Below, in pieces: positions 33,734-42,731 of a stretch of 64,000 nucleotides of DNA. Numbering within the stretch: the first letter of the stretch is position 1; each line of letters opens with the position of its first letter. The stretch comes from Bacteroidota bacterium (GTDB lineage Bacteria; Bacteroidota; Bacteroidia; Sphingobacteriales; Sphingobacteriaceae). The notes beneath the pieces are model-generated. The model was not told the DNA's origin and did not search any database. It was given only the letters and a program-made list of their open reading frames with translations. The position numbers and the translations under genes are program-made. The DNA lies in contig JAFDZM010000034.1 in NCBI GenBank assembly GCA_018266915.1, positions 1 through 64,000 of the forward strand. The letters run 5' to 3'.

Positions 33734-35863
33734 TTATTGCGCTTTTTCTGGCTTTGGTAACAAAACCTTTCTTGATAGCTTCAATTTACCTTGTTTGTCG
33801 ATGTCAAGCAATTTAACTCTTACTTCGTCACCAACCTTAAAGATGCCATCCATCGTCTCGAAACGTTTGTGGTCGATCTCAGAAATGTGAAGTAAACCAT
33901 CTTTACCAGGCATGATCTCAACAAATGCGCCGAAAGGCATAATTGATTTCACTTTACCTTCGTATATCTCGCCAACTTCTGGTTTCGCAGCAATAGCCCT
34001 GATACGCGATACAGCGGCATCGATAGAAGCTTTGTTTGCAGCAAATATCTGAACGATACCCTGGTTGTCTTTTTCTTCGATCGAGATGGTAGCACCGGTT
34101 TCGCGCTGCATTTCCTGGATAATCTTACCACCCGGGCCGATAACCGCACCGATGTATTCTTTGTCGATCTTGATAACAATAATACGTGGTGCATGTGGTT
34201 TGTAATCCTCACGTGGCTCACTGATAGTCTTTTTGATCTCGTTTAAGATGTGCAAACGGCCATCTTTTGCCTGAGCTAAAGCTTTAGCTAACACTTCGTA
34301 TGATAAACCATTGATTTTCAAGTCCATTTGACAAGCAACGATACCATTTTCGGTACCGGTTACTTTAAAGTCCATATCACCCAAGTGGTCCTCATCACCC
34401 AATATGTCAGACAGGATCGCATATTTGGTTCCCATCTCATTAGTGATCAAACCCATTGCGATACCAGTTACCGGAGCCTTGATCTTCACACCAGCATCCA
34501 TCAGCGCCAATGTGCCGGCACATACAGTCGCCATTGATGACGAACCGTTTGATTCTAAAATATCAGATACCACACGGATGGTGTATGGGTTCTCATCTTC
34601 AGGAGGTAACACCTGCTTCAATGAACGCATGGCCAGATTACCGTGACCGATCTCTCTGCGGCCTGCTCCCCTGTTCGGACGAACTTCACCGGTTGAGAAA
34701 CCAGGGAAATTATAGTGAAGGATAAATTTCTGATAGCCATTGATAAATGCACCATCGATCATTTGCTCATCATCTTTCGAACCCAAAGTAACGGTAGTTA
34801 ACGATTGCGTTTCACCACGGGTGAAGATCGCTGAACCGTGAGCTGAAGGAAGATAGCTTACTTCACTCCATATCGGGCGGATCTGCGTAGTAGTACGGCC
34901 ATCAAGACGTTTACCTTCATCTAATACCAGGTTACGGATAGCATCATACTCTACATCGTGATAATATTTTTTGGCAAGGGATTTAGTGATATCCTCAACA
35001 TCTTCGCCTAAAGTCTCGATATAGCTATCGATAACTTCTTTGAATTTAGTAGCACGCTCATCTTTTGCAGATGCAGAAGAAGCGATAGCATAAACCTTAT
35101 CATAAGTAGCAGCATATACTGCTTTTTTCAAATCCTCGTCATGTGTTTCGTGGCTGTAAACACGTTTTTGGGTCTTGCCCACAGCTTCAGTCAGTTCACG
35201 TTGAACGAAAACTTGCTTTTTGATAGCTTCATGAGCGAATTTAATGGCTTCTACCATTTCATCTTCCTGTATCTCTTTCGCTTCACCTTCAACCATGTTG
35301 ATGTCAAACTCAGAACCGGCAACGATGAATTCCAGAGTGGCACGCTCTAAATCAGTCATCGTTGGATTGATAACCAACTGACCGTCAATTTTAGCTACGC
35401 GAACTTCAGAAATAGGTCCGTTAAACGGAATATCAGAAACAGCAATTGCTGCTGATGCCGCTAAACCTGCAAGGCAGTCGGGCATAATTTCTTTATCAGC
35501 AGAAATTAAGCTGATCATTACCTGCGTATCTGCGTGATAATCGTCAGGGAACAATGGACGCAAAGCGCGGTCAACCAAACGAGAGATCAATACCTCATAG
35601 TCTGATAATCTTGCTTCGCGGCGTAAAAAACCACCCGGGATACGGCCTGTTGCAGCGTATTTCTCCTGGTAGTCAACTGATAATGGCAGAAAATCAACTC
35701 CTTCTTTTGCATCGGGCGAAGAAACGACGGTAGCCAATAACATCGTATCTCCCATTTTCACAACTACAGACCCATCAGCCTGTTTGGCCAGCTTACCGGT
35801 TTCGATCTCAATGGTGCGTCCGTCACCCAGGTCGATAACCTTTTTAATTACATTTAAACTCAT
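33734..35863 (-). CDS. pnp: Polyribonucleotide nucleotidyltransferase (PNPase)
   Basis: Phosphorolytic 3'-5' exoribonuclease of RNA turnover, 709 residues. Two RNase PH-like domains are separated by a helical domain. The second core carries [14 protein letters not shown] [26 protein letters not shown] (key [10 protein letters not shown]). The C-terminal end has a KH domain ([20 protein letters not shown]) and an S1 domain ([20 protein letters not shown]). It follows rpsO on the same strand, the common bacterial order, but each gene has its own terminator. Confidence 0.97.
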   Translation of the reverse strand: MSLNVIKKVIDLGDGRTIEIETGKLAKQADGSVVVKMGDTMLLATVVSSPDAKEGVDFLPLSVDYQEKYAATGRIPGGFLRREARLSDYEVLISRLVDRALRPLFPDDYHADTQVMISLISADKEIMPDCLAGLAASAAIAVSDIPFNGPISEVRVAKIDGQLVINPTMTDLERATLEFIVAGSEFDINMVEGEAKEIQEDEMVEAIKFAHEAIKKQVFVQRELTEAVGKTQKRVYSHETHDEDLKKAVYAATYDKVYAIASSASAKDERATKFKEVIDSYIETLGEDVEDITKSLAKKYYHDVEYDAIRNLVLDEGKRLDGRTTTQIRPIWSEVSYLPSAHGSAIFTRGETQSLTTVTLGSKDDEQMIDGAFINGYQKFILHYNFPGFSTGEVRPNRGAGRREIGHGNLAMRSLKQVLPPEDENPYTIRVVSDILESNGSSSMATVCAGTLALMDAGVKIKAPVTGIAMGLITNEMGTKYAILSDILGDEDHLGDMDFKVTGTENGIVACQMDLKINGLSYEVLAKALAQAKDGRLHILNEIKKTISEPREDYKPHAPRIIVIKIDKEYIGAVIGPGGKIIQEMQRETGATISIEEKDNQGIVQIFAANKASIDAAVSRIRAIAAKPEVGEIYEGKVKSIMPFGAFVEIMPGKDGLLHISEIDHKRFETMDGIFKVGDEVRVKLLDIDKQGKLKLSRKVLLPKPEKAQ

Positions 35864-35940
35864 CTTGTTTTTGTTGTGGTGTGCTTTTCATCTTCAGAAC
35901 ACACCGATTTTTATTTTGTAAAATAATTGTTTGCAAAAGT

Positions 35941-35972
35941 AAAAAAGCCATCCGAATTGGGATGGCTTTTTA
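35941..35972 (-). terminator. Bidirectional-type terminator of rpsO
   Basis: A perfect 7-bp stem GCCATCC/GGATGGC (35947-35953, 35960-35966) has A6 on one side and T5 on the other. Confidence 0.85.
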
Positions 35973-35989
35973 AGAAATTCCGGAAAGAT

Positions 35990-36268
35990 TTATTTGATGA
36001 TATCACGCAGCTGTAAAGCTTTGATGATAGCACGGTATCTTTCAATGTCTTTGTTATACAGGTAAGCCAATAATGCACGACGTTTACCTACCAATTTTTG
36101 CAGCGAAAGCTGGGTTGAAAAATCTTTTTTGTTGTTTTTCAAATGTCCTGTCAAATGCGCAATACGGGTTGTGAATAATGCGATCTGTCCTTCAGCCGAA
36201 CCAGTGTCGGTGGCGCTTTTGCCATGTTTTGCAAAAATCTCTGTTTTTGCTTCTTTACTTAAATACAT
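35990..36268 (-). CDS. rpsO: 30S ribosomal protein S15
   Basis: A 92-residue ribosomal protein that binds 16S rRNA in the platform. Family features are GSAEGQIALFTTRIAHLTGHLKNN-like text (core GSAEGQIA and LTGHLK), the HxxD-like KKDFSTQLSLQKLVGKRR (core LVGKRRALLAYL) and the C-terminal RDIIK. It is monocistronic, with its own terminator, upstream of pnp. Confidence 0.97.
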   Translation of the reverse strand: MYLSKEAKTEIFAKHGKSATDTGSAEGQIALFTTRIAHLTGHLKNNKKDFSTQLSLQKLVGKRRALLAYLYNKDIERYRAIIKALQLRDIIK

Positions 36269-36358
36269 TACTTGAATAATATTAAAGCGTTAATACTTTT
36301 GTTAATTGAGGTGCAAAGGTAATGGTATTCCCGGATAATTACAAATGTATAGAAATAA

Positions 36359-36462
36359 TTAGTGAATGAGTGAGTTAGCGAGTGAGTGAATTTGAATGAG
36401 ACAGCTTAATTGATAGATTTGCAGGCATAAATCACTAATTCACTCATTCGCTAATTCACTAA
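36359..36462. repeat. Inverted repeat of GAGTGA/TTCACT units
   Basis: The left arm (36359-36390) and right arm (36439-36462) are imperfect reverse complements. The arms are made of short GAGTGA or TTAGCGA units. The right arm ends at the start codon of the next gene, so it would form part of its leader or promoter. No clear -7 box was seen. Confidence 0.75.
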
Positions 36463-36876
36463 ATGTCAAACTACTCCACCTTCGAAACTGAATTCCGTGT
36501 TCGTCCCGATGATATCGACATGTTTCAGCATGTACATAACAGCAAATATTTCGATTATGTATTGGCTGCCCGTTACGACCAGATGGAACGCTGCTACGGT
36601 ATGGCCATGGAAAAATTTATGGAGCGCGGTTTTGGTTGGGTGGTGCGCACAGCTCATGTGGATTATAAACGCGCGTTAACCATGGGTGATTATTTCATTG
36701 TAAAAACCGGCATCGATAGTATCGACGACAAAGGTTGCCGCGTAAAATTCGTCATCACCAACAAAGCAACCGGAAAAGTTTGCTGCGACGGATGGTTTGA
36801 TTATACCATGATCGATATGCAAAACGGCCGATCAGCCAAAATTCCTCAGGATATTATTGAGCATTATTTGATTTGA
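36463..36876 (+). CDS. Acyl-CoA thioesterase (hotdog fold)
   Basis: A 137-residue single hotdog domain. The N-terminal FRVRPDDIDMFQHVHNSKYFDYVLAAR (core DIDMFQHVHN) matches the 4HBT/YbgC-type active-site loop. Such enzymes hydrolyse acyl-CoA thioesters; chain length and physiological role are unknown. It is convergent with ddl, with a 12-bp gap. The ATG directly follows an inverted repeat. Confidence 0.85.
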   Translation: MSNYSTFETEFRVRPDDIDMFQHVHNSKYFDYVLAARYDQMERCYGMAMEKFMERGFGWVVRTAHVDYKRALTMGDYFIVKTGIDSIDDKGCRVKFVITNKATGKVCCDGWFDYTMIDMQNGRSAKIPQDIIEHYLI

Positions 36877-36888
36877 CCGTGGAGGTGC

Positions 36889-37878
36889 TTAATGCTTCAT
36901 ACCGCCTTCAATCAACTCCCCATAAAACTCACCCACATCCATCCCTGCTGCCCTCACCTGCTGCGGGATCAGGCTATTTGCTGATTGCCCGGGCGTGGTA
37001 TTGATCTCGATAAAATAAAACTCTTCAGTCCCTTCCAGTAAAATAAAATCGACCCTAACCATGCCCTTGCAATTCAATCTAAGATATACTTCGGTTACTA
37101 TCTCAGCAATTTTTTCATTTTGTTCGGGCGTTAAATTCCCCGGAGTTATTTCCCGGCTTACACCCGGAGTATATTTAGCCTCGTAGTCAAAGAATTCTTT
37201 TGAACTGATAATTTCTGTAGCAGGAAGCACTTTTATTTTTCCGTGTAATCGTGCGATACCAATGCTGAACTCGCGACCTTTTATAAATTCCTCAACCAGT
37301 ATTTGGTCGTCTTCTGTAAATGCCCTTTCGAATGCATCATGCAATCCGGCTGCGTTTTGCACTTTGCTCATACCAACACTGCTTCCGCCATTGTTTGGCT
37401 TTACAAAAAGCGGGAATTTCAATTTGGCAGCCACAGCCGATACATCGTGTATACCGCTTTTAAATATCTGCACCGAGCGGGCAATATTTAATCCGTGAAT
37501 GCCATTTACAATCGCTTTAGTATAAGCCTTATTCATGGTAATGGCTGAAGTAGTCGCATCGCAGGTATTATAAGGGATTCCCAGCATATCCAGGTAACCC
37601 TGCACTTTACCATCCTCGCCTGGTGTACCGTGAATGGTGATGAATGCAAAGTCAAACTTTATTTTCTGGCCCTTTAAAGTTATGGTGAAATCGTTTTTGT
37701 CGACAGAAATATTTCCCTTATCGGAAGCATAAAACCAGCTATCGCGATTGATAAATATGGTGTATACATTATATTTTTCTGCATCAAGATTAGCTGCGAT
37801 ATTTTTTGCGCTATTTACAGATACTTCATACTCACCGGTAAATCCTCCGGCTAAAAGGGCTATATTTTTACGTGACAT
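36889..37878 (-). CDS. ddl: D-alanine--D-alanine ligase
   Basis: ATP-grasp ligase making D-Ala-D-Ala for peptidoglycan. It is 329 residues from the ATG at 37878 (MSRKNIALLAGG). The family stretches are GFTGEYEVSVNSA, the ATP-binding FVKPNNGGSSVGMSK and the C-terminal FIEINTTPGQS with metal ligands. A TATCTTTG box ends 6 nt before this start; two earlier in-frame Met would lie inside or against the box. Confidence 0.94.
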   Translation of the reverse strand: MSRKNIALLAGGFTGEYEVSVNSAKNIAANLDAEKYNVYTIFINRDSWFYASDKGNISVDKNDFTITLKGQKIKFDFAFITIHGTPGEDGKVQGYLDMLGIPYNTCDATTSAITMNKAYTKAIVNGIHGLNIARSVQIFKSGIHDVSAVAAKLKFPLFVKPNNGGSSVGMSKVQNAAGLHDAFERAFTEDDQILVEEFIKGREFSIGIARLHGKIKVLPATEIISSKEFFDYEAKYTPGVSREITPGNLTPEQNEKIAEIVTEVYLRLNCKGMVRVDFILLEGTEEFYFIEINTTPGQSANSLIPQQVRAAGMDVGEFYGELIEGGMKH

Positions 37879-37884
37879 AATCAT

Positions 37885-37892
37885 CAAAGATA
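37885..37892 (-). promoter_or_regulatory. -7 box TATCTTTG of ddl
   Basis: Perfect TAnnTTTG on the minus strand, 6 nt before the chosen ATG. Confidence 0.6.
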
Positions 37893-38032
37893 GACTTTTG
37901 GTGAAGCTTCAAATAATCCGTTTTTATTTTTTGAAAGAAATTATTGTCGGTTAAATATTATTTTTGAAACGATAAAAACCCGTATCCGTACAATTAGGGT
38001 GATCACACTATCTTAAAACTAACACGACCCAA

Positions 38033-38650
38033 GTGACTAATAAGGAATATAAATTTTGTCTTGAAGCCGACAGGTTAATAGCCAGAAGACCTCCCAAAAC
38101 CTTAAAACGAAAAATAAAATCATTCTTCACGCCGGACTATATTGAAGACTTTATGATTGTATTGCGTAAAGTTGAATACCTGGATGGTAAACCAGGAATA
38201 CTTAACAAAATGGCACGCATTTTTGCTAAAAATAAATTTAACAGGCTAAGTGTAAAATTGGGATTTTCTATTGCGCCACATGTTTTCGGGCCCGGTTTAT
38301 ATATACCACATTACGGCACAATCGTAGTAAATGGCAATGCCAGGGTGGGCGCCAATTGCGTTCTGCATACATCAACCTGTATAGCGGGTTCGGAACCTAA
38401 AAAACTGGGGGATAATTTATATATATCTACCGGCAGTATCATATCCGGCAATACCAATATCCCGAACAATGTAACCATAAGCGCTAATTCGCTGGTTAAT
38501 AAATCGGTTGCTGAGAGCGATGTTTTAATTGGTGGAACTCCCGCAAAAGTGATCAAATCAAGGCCTGCCTGGTATGAATGTGATGATCATGAAGAGTTTT
38601 TAACGGCAATAAAAGAAATAGACGAATTACGCAAAAGGATGCTTGGATAA
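38033..38650 (+). CDS. Serine acetyltransferase-like hexapeptide-repeat acyltransferase
   Basis: A 205-residue protein with a left-handed beta-helix (about residues 85-175). The HYGTIVVNGNARVGANCVLHTS stretch (core HYGTIVV) and later GNTNIPNNVTISANSLVNKSV match hexapeptide acetyltransferases, including serine acetyltransferase-like and colanic-acid-type enzymes. The N-terminal part is short and charged. The acceptor is unknown. It starts with GTG at 38033; no ATG lies between the preceding in-frame stop and that codon. Confidence 0.8.
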   Translation: MTNKEYKFCLEADRLIARRPPKTLKRKIKSFFTPDYIEDFMIVLRKVEYLDGKPGILNKMARIFAKNKFNRLSVKLGFSIAPHVFGPGLYIPHYGTIVVNGNARVGANCVLHTSTCIAGSEPKKLGDNLYISTGSIISGNTNIPNNVTISANSLVNKSVAESDVLIGGTPAKVIKSRPAWYECDDHEEFLTAIKEIDELRKRMLG

Positions 38651-38753
38651 TTTTTGACAATAATGCAATTATATTAACGTCTATAAAATATAAATCGAAA
38701 TAATAATTTATGTTTGATAGTTGAATACGCTTTCAATACCCTGATAAATTCAA

Positions 38754-39530
38754 ATGAGCAAATTTACAGCTTACTTAAAAACCAAATCCTTCCGCAATAC
38801 CATTATATCAGCTATTCTTGTCACCATTGCTATTGTTTTGATAGCTTTTTACAGCCTTGGCTATTATACGCGCCACGGCTCAGGAATACTGGTTCCCAGG
38901 GTGATGAACATGCCGATAGACAAAGCGCTCAGCACATTGAAAGATAAGGGATTTGGTGTAAGTATTGATTCTGTATATGTTTTAGATCAAACACCGGGGA
39001 CAGTCATCGAACAGGACCCCGATGCAGGCACCAATGTGAAAGAAGGCCGTATGATCTACCTGAAAATCGTAAAGAACCAAGCACCGCCAGTGGCTTTGCC
39101 TGACATTATAGATGCGCCTTATATCTCTGCTGAAGCGACACTTTCTAATTATGGCTTAAAAATCGGCGATACTACCTATGCGCCTGACATTGCACGCAAC
39201 CATGTGCTGCAGGTTAAATTCGCCGGTCAGGCCATTCAGGCAGGTACTAAAATACCTAAAGGTTCAAAAGTTGATCTCGTATTGGGCGATGGCTCAGGTG
39301 CAAGCGAAGTGGAAATACCGGATTTGGTTAACCAGGACCTGGACGCGGCAAGATTCGTGCTGAAAAATAGCGGTTTAGTATTGGGAGTTATAACATATCA
39401 GGGCACTATTACCGATTCAACAAACCTTGTTATAGTATCGCAAATGCCCGCTAAAACAGATTCTGTAACCAAAGTAAGCAATGGCACCCGTATTAACGTC
39501 ACTGTTACACAGGGCAAAAAAACACCATGA
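38754..39530 (+). CDS. PASTA domain-containing membrane protein
   Basis: A 258-residue protein with a short cytosolic start, one membrane helix (about 16-38, IISAILVTIAIVLIAFYSLGYY) and three PASTA repeats (about 43-113, 114-186 and 187-257), recognised by VPRVMNMPIDKALSTLK, LPDIIDAPYISAEATL and IPDLVNQDLDAARFVL. PASTA repeats bind muropeptide or beta-lactam-like ligands. There is no kinase or penicillin-binding domain attached. It heads a same-strand run with mltG, so a cell-wall role is plausible. Confidence 0.85.
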   Translation: MSKFTAYLKTKSFRNTIISAILVTIAIVLIAFYSLGYYTRHGSGILVPRVMNMPIDKALSTLKDKGFGVSIDSVYVLDQTPGTVIEQDPDAGTNVKEGRMIYLKIVKNQAPPVALPDIIDAPYISAEATLSNYGLKIGDTTYAPDIARNHVLQVKFAGQAIQAGTKIPKGSKVDLVLGDGSGASEVEIPDLVNQDLDAARFVLKNSGLVLGVITYQGTITDSTNLVIVSQMPAKTDSVTKVSNGTRINVTVTQGKKTP

Positions 39531-39832
39531 CGGATATTGATGCTAAAGAAGTGTTTGCCCGCCTGCAAAATGGCGAGCATTTGAACCTGCTTGATGTGCG
39601 TGGCGAAATGGAATACCACACCTTTAACATTGGCGGAAAGAACATTCCGCTGCCTGACCTGCAGGAAAATATAGACGATCTGGAATGGAACAAAGACGAC
39701 GAGATCATCGTTATCTGCAAGGTTGGTTTGCGAAGCGCCACGGCCAAATCAATTTTAGAATTGCAAGGTTACAAAAATATCAGAAATTTGACCGGTGGTT
39801 TGATCGCCTGGCAAAAAAATCAATCCAAATAA
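39527..39832 (+). CDS. Rhodanese-like domain protein
   Basis: A 101-residue single rhodanese domain. The active-site loop is CKVGLRSA (Cys near residue 65), and LLDVRGEMEYHTFNIGGKNIPL (core LLDVR, IGGKNIPL) is the typical first half. Such proteins move sulfane sulfur as a persulfide. It starts by a 4-bp overlap with the PASTA gene stop, so coupling is likely. Confidence 0.88.
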   Translation: MTDIDAKEVFARLQNGEHLNLLDVRGEMEYHTFNIGGKNIPLPDLQENIDDLEWNKDDEIIVICKVGLRSATAKSILELQGYKNIRNLTGGLIAWQKNQSK

Positions 39833-39846
39833 TTTACCATTAAGAA

Positions 39847-40896
39847 ATGGAAGAGCAAAAGAAATCAAGTTCTGTTAAAAAGTATATTATAGCATTTGTT
39901 GTCATTATCATTCTCGCACTGGGAGGCACGGGTTTATTTTATTATTTAAAGTATTTTGGCGCAAACGTGACCGACAAGCAGGAATATCTCTACATCCACA
40001 CTGGAGCCACCTATCAGGATGTATATAAAACCATCCGCGATGAGGGCATCGTGAAAGACTCGTCCAGTTTTAACTGGGCGGCTCAAAATATGAAGTATAC
40101 CAACCGTGTTAAACCGGGTAGGTATCATTTAGTAAGCGGCATGAGCAATCGCCGGTTGATCAATATGCTGGCATCTGGTACGCAGGATCCTGTCATCCTT
40201 AATTTTCATAATTTAAGATTGAAAGAGGAATTTGCAGGTTTTGTATCCAAGATGATCGAGCCGGATTCTACCTCGATCATCCGCTTACTGGATTCGACCG
40301 ATTTCCTAAAACAATATGGTTTTACTCCGGATAATGTATACGCCATGTTCATCCCGAATACTTACCAGGTATATTGGAACAACACACCAGAGAAGTTTTT
40401 CAAACGGATGTATGCCAATTACGAAAAGTTCTGGACACCCGAGCGCAAGCAAAAGGCCGATGCGTTGGGCTTATCTCCTATCCAGGTTTCCATTTTGGCA
40501 TCAATAACAGATGCCGAAGCGCTGCACGATGATGAAATGCCAACCATTGCCGGTTTATATCTGAACCGTTTGAAAAAAGGCATGAAACTGGAATCAGATC
40601 CAACGGTAATTTTTGCTAAACAAGATTTTACTATTAAACGCGTATTAAACAAATACTTGTCGTTTGATTCGCCTTATAATACCTATTTGCACACCGGCTT
40701 GCCTCCGGGACCCATCATGATGCCTTCGGTAAATGCATTGAACTCTGTACTTGATTACAAAAAGACAGACTACATTTATATGTGCGCTAAAGCTGATTTT
40801 TCAGGCTATCATGCTTTTGCTACCAATGTAGCAGATCACCTGGTAAATGCACATAAATTCCAGCAGGCCCTTAACGAACGCAACATCAAAAAGTAA
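39847..40896 (+). CDS. mltG: Endolytic transglycosylase MltG
   Basis: A 349-residue inner-membrane protein with one N-terminal helix (about 14-34). It contains a LysM-like subdomain (IHTGATYQDVYKTIRDEGIV) and the YceG/MltG catalytic part: SITDAEALHDDEMPTIAGLYLNRL with the catalytic Glu, KLESDPTVIFA, and SPYNTYLHTGLPPGPI. It cuts nascent glycan strands to set their length. It follows the PASTA and rhodanese genes and overlaps the next start. Confidence 0.95.
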   Translation: MEEQKKSSSVKKYIIAFVVIIILALGGTGLFYYLKYFGANVTDKQEYLYIHTGATYQDVYKTIRDEGIVKDSSSFNWAAQNMKYTNRVKPGRYHLVSGMSNRRLINMLASGTQDPVILNFHNLRLKEEFAGFVSKMIEPDSTSIIRLLDSTDFLKQYGFTPDNVYAMFIPNTYQVYWNNTPEKFFKRMYANYEKFWTPERKQKADALGLSPIQVSILASITDAEALHDDEMPTIAGLYLNRLKKGMKLESDPTVIFAKQDFTIKRVLNKYLSFDSPYNTYLHTGLPPGPIMMPSVNALNSVLDYKKTDYIYMCAKADFSGYHAFATNVADHLVNAHKFQQALNERNIKK

Positions 40897-41303
40897 TGTT
40901 TGAGCATACTACCAAAGTTCGGGTAAGGTACGGCGAGACCGACCAGATGGGCTATATGTATTACGGCAATTACGCCGAATTTTATGAGGTAGGCCGTGTG
41001 GAGATGCTGCGTAGCCTCGGTATGACTTACAGCGGCATGGAAGCTTCTGGCATTATGATGCCTGTATTGGAAATGCACTGTAAATACTTAAAGCCTGCAC
41101 TGTACGATGAAGAGATCAGCATAAAGGTGATCATGAATAAAATGCCCGGTGTTAAGATTCATTTCAAATATGAGTTATACAACCCCGGTGGCGAATTGAT
41201 CAACGTCGGCGAAACCTTACTGGTGTTTGTCAACATGAAAACCAACCGTCCATGCATGCCACCGCAGGAATTTCTTGATAAGTTGAAGCCATTTTTTCAG
41301 TAG
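40896..41303 (+). CDS. YbgC/FadM-type acyl-CoA thioesterase
   Basis: A 135-residue hotdog protein. VRYGETDQMGYMYYGNYAEFYEVGRVE matches the YbgC active-site loop (core ETDQMGYMYYGNY), although the usual His in this loop is Tyr, as in some relatives. The start codon overlaps the mltG stop (TAATG). It probably hydrolyses acyl-CoA or a related thioester; the exact substrate is unknown. Confidence 0.88.
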   Translation: MFEHTTKVRVRYGETDQMGYMYYGNYAEFYEVGRVEMLRSLGMTYSGMEASGIMMPVLEMHCKYLKPALYDEEISIKVIMNKMPGVKIHFKYELYNPGGELINVGETLLVFVNMKTNRPCMPPQEFLDKLKPFFQ

Positions 41304-41314
41304 ATTTGGCTTAG

Positions 41315-42295
41315 ATGGAATGGTTGCACCGCTTTTTACGACGGTTTGTTTTCTACAGATATTTGGTTGAATGCACCAAGTATATTGCCTTTCCGGGGTT
41401 TAAACCTATATCTTTTTATACCGTAGGCGTTTTCTTTTTCAGTGAAATAAAGCAAGGCAAGCTGGCCAACCAGGCATCATCGCTGGCTTATAATTTTATG
41501 CTGGCTCTGTTCCCGGCAACCATTTTTTTATTCACGCTGATCCCTTATATACCCATCAGACATTTCCAGGACAATCTGATAGATATGATGGCCGGTGTGA
41601 TGCCACGCAATGCTTACCTGGCCTTTCAGGACGTTATAAAGGAGATCATCACAAAGAAGAGCGGGGGCCTAACATCCTTCGGTTTCCTGACAACGATGTT
41701 CTTTGCTACAAACGGCGTTAACAAGTTAATACAGGCATTTAATAAGTCATCCTTAGTAAAAGAAAACCGGAGTTATGTTCACAGGCGCTGGGTGGCGCTG
41801 GTGCTTACTATCATGATCTGCTGCTCCATGTTTGTCGCCGTGGGGATTATGATAGCAGGACACAGAATATTGATATTCCTGCAGCATCATTTTTATAGTA
41901 AGGCGCATGGCTGGTTTATTGCAATAGCCTTATTAAAATGGATAATAGTGGTCGCCATATTTTTTGTCACGGTATCTATTTTGTACCGTTACGGTCCCGC
42001 GCATAAACAGAAGTGGAAATTCCTCAGTCCGGGTTCCGTTCTGGCTACCAGCCTGGCAGTTCTGACTTCGCTTGGATTTACTTTTTATATCAACAATTTC
42101 TCGTCTTATAACAAAATCTACGGCTCTATCGGCACACTCATTGTGATCATGATATGGCTATATTTAAACTCGCTTATTATCCTGATTGGCTTCGAACTTA
42201 ATGCCAGTATAGAGCTTTGCAAGCGGAGTATTAAAATTGTTAAGCCTAAGTTTAACACTTTTCGAACGTCAAAAACGGAGAATTCTCACCATTAA
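41315..42295 (+). CDS. YihY/BrkB family membrane protein
   Basis: A 326-residue protein with about six membrane helices between residues 55 and 300. The YihY core is supported by KQGKLANQASSLAYNFMLALFPA (core ASSLAYNFMLALFPA) and the later YGSIGTLIVIMIWLYLNSLIILIG (core GSIGTLIVIMIWLY). Members were once called RNase BN, but most evidence points to an uncharacterised membrane role. It ends the PASTA-mltG run, 12 bp after the thioesterase. Confidence 0.88.
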   Translation: MEWLHRFLRRFVFYRYLVECTKYIAFPGFKPISFYTVGVFFFSEIKQGKLANQASSLAYNFMLALFPATIFLFTLIPYIPIRHFQDNLIDMMAGVMPRNAYLAFQDVIKEIITKKSGGLTSFGFLTTMFFATNGVNKLIQAFNKSSLVKENRSYVHRRWVALVLTIMICCSMFVAVGIMIAGHRILIFLQHHFYSKAHGWFIAIALLKWIIVVAIFFVTVSILYRYGPAHKQKWKFLSPGSVLATSLAVLTSLGFTFYINNFSSYNKIYGSIGTLIVIMIWLYLNSLIILIGFELNASIELCKRSIKIVKPKFNTFRTSKTENSHH

Positions 42296-42347
42296 ATTAC
42301 TACTAATCAATAACTTGCCAATTTATTTAAAAAAACTTAACATCAAA

Positions 42348-42378
42348 TTTGCCAATTCACCCCGGTTTTGTACTTTTG
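42348..42378 (+). promoter_or_regulatory. Consensus Bacteroidota promoter of tRNA-Ser(TGA)
   Basis: TTTG (42348-42351), a 19-bp spacer and TACTTTTG (42371-42378) match the -33/-7 consensus exactly. The tRNA begins 5 nt after the box. Confidence 0.8.
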
Positions 42379-42383
42379 CCCCC

Positions 42384-42468
42384 GGAGAGATGGCAGAGTG
42401 GTCGATTGCGGCGGTCTTGAAAACCGTTGACTGTTAAAGGTCCGGGGGTTCGAATCCCTCTCTCTCCG
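42384..42468 (+). tRNA. tRNA-Ser(TGA)
   Basis: An 85-nt class II tRNA. The acceptor GGAGAGA pairs with TCTCTCC, discriminator G, no encoded CCA. The anticodon loop CTTGAAA carries TGA (reads UCA). The T-loop is TTCGAAT. Its 3' end is the left border of the helicase cassette. Confidence 0.94.
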
Positions 42469-42470
42469 CG

Positions 42471-42500
42471 AAGCTTCAATCAAAAGATTGAAGCTTTTTT
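42471..42500 (+). terminator. Terminator directly after tRNA-Ser(TGA)
   Basis: A perfect 11-bp stem AAGCTTCAATC/GATTGAAGCTT (42471-42481, 42486-42496) with an AAAA loop and T tail. Confidence 0.9.
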
Positions 42501-42731
42501 GTTATCACTACATTTTCCTTTCCCTTATAAATTTTTCAAAAAACGGGAAATTCCAATATTGACAACTCAAATTGTGAAAAGTTAACTAATTTTTCTTCTT
42601 TTATGTATTTAGCCCTGAATAATGACGCCAGCCATTGGAGACGACATTATTTGGGGCTTTATTTGAAATAACCGGCTTAAGGGTTAAATTAGGAATCTTG
42701 AGAAGATAATGTCTGTAATACAAAGAGATTG

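Noticed and set aside
42237..42437. 66-residue open frame across tRNA-Ser
   Set aside because: It overlaps the YihY end and the tRNA with no independent support.
42471..42731. Possible additional gene between the tRNA-Ser terminator and the helicase
   Set aside because: Only very short frames are open (for example an ATG about 22 nt upstream ending at the helicase start). The 260 bp are AT-rich and otherwise unremarkable.
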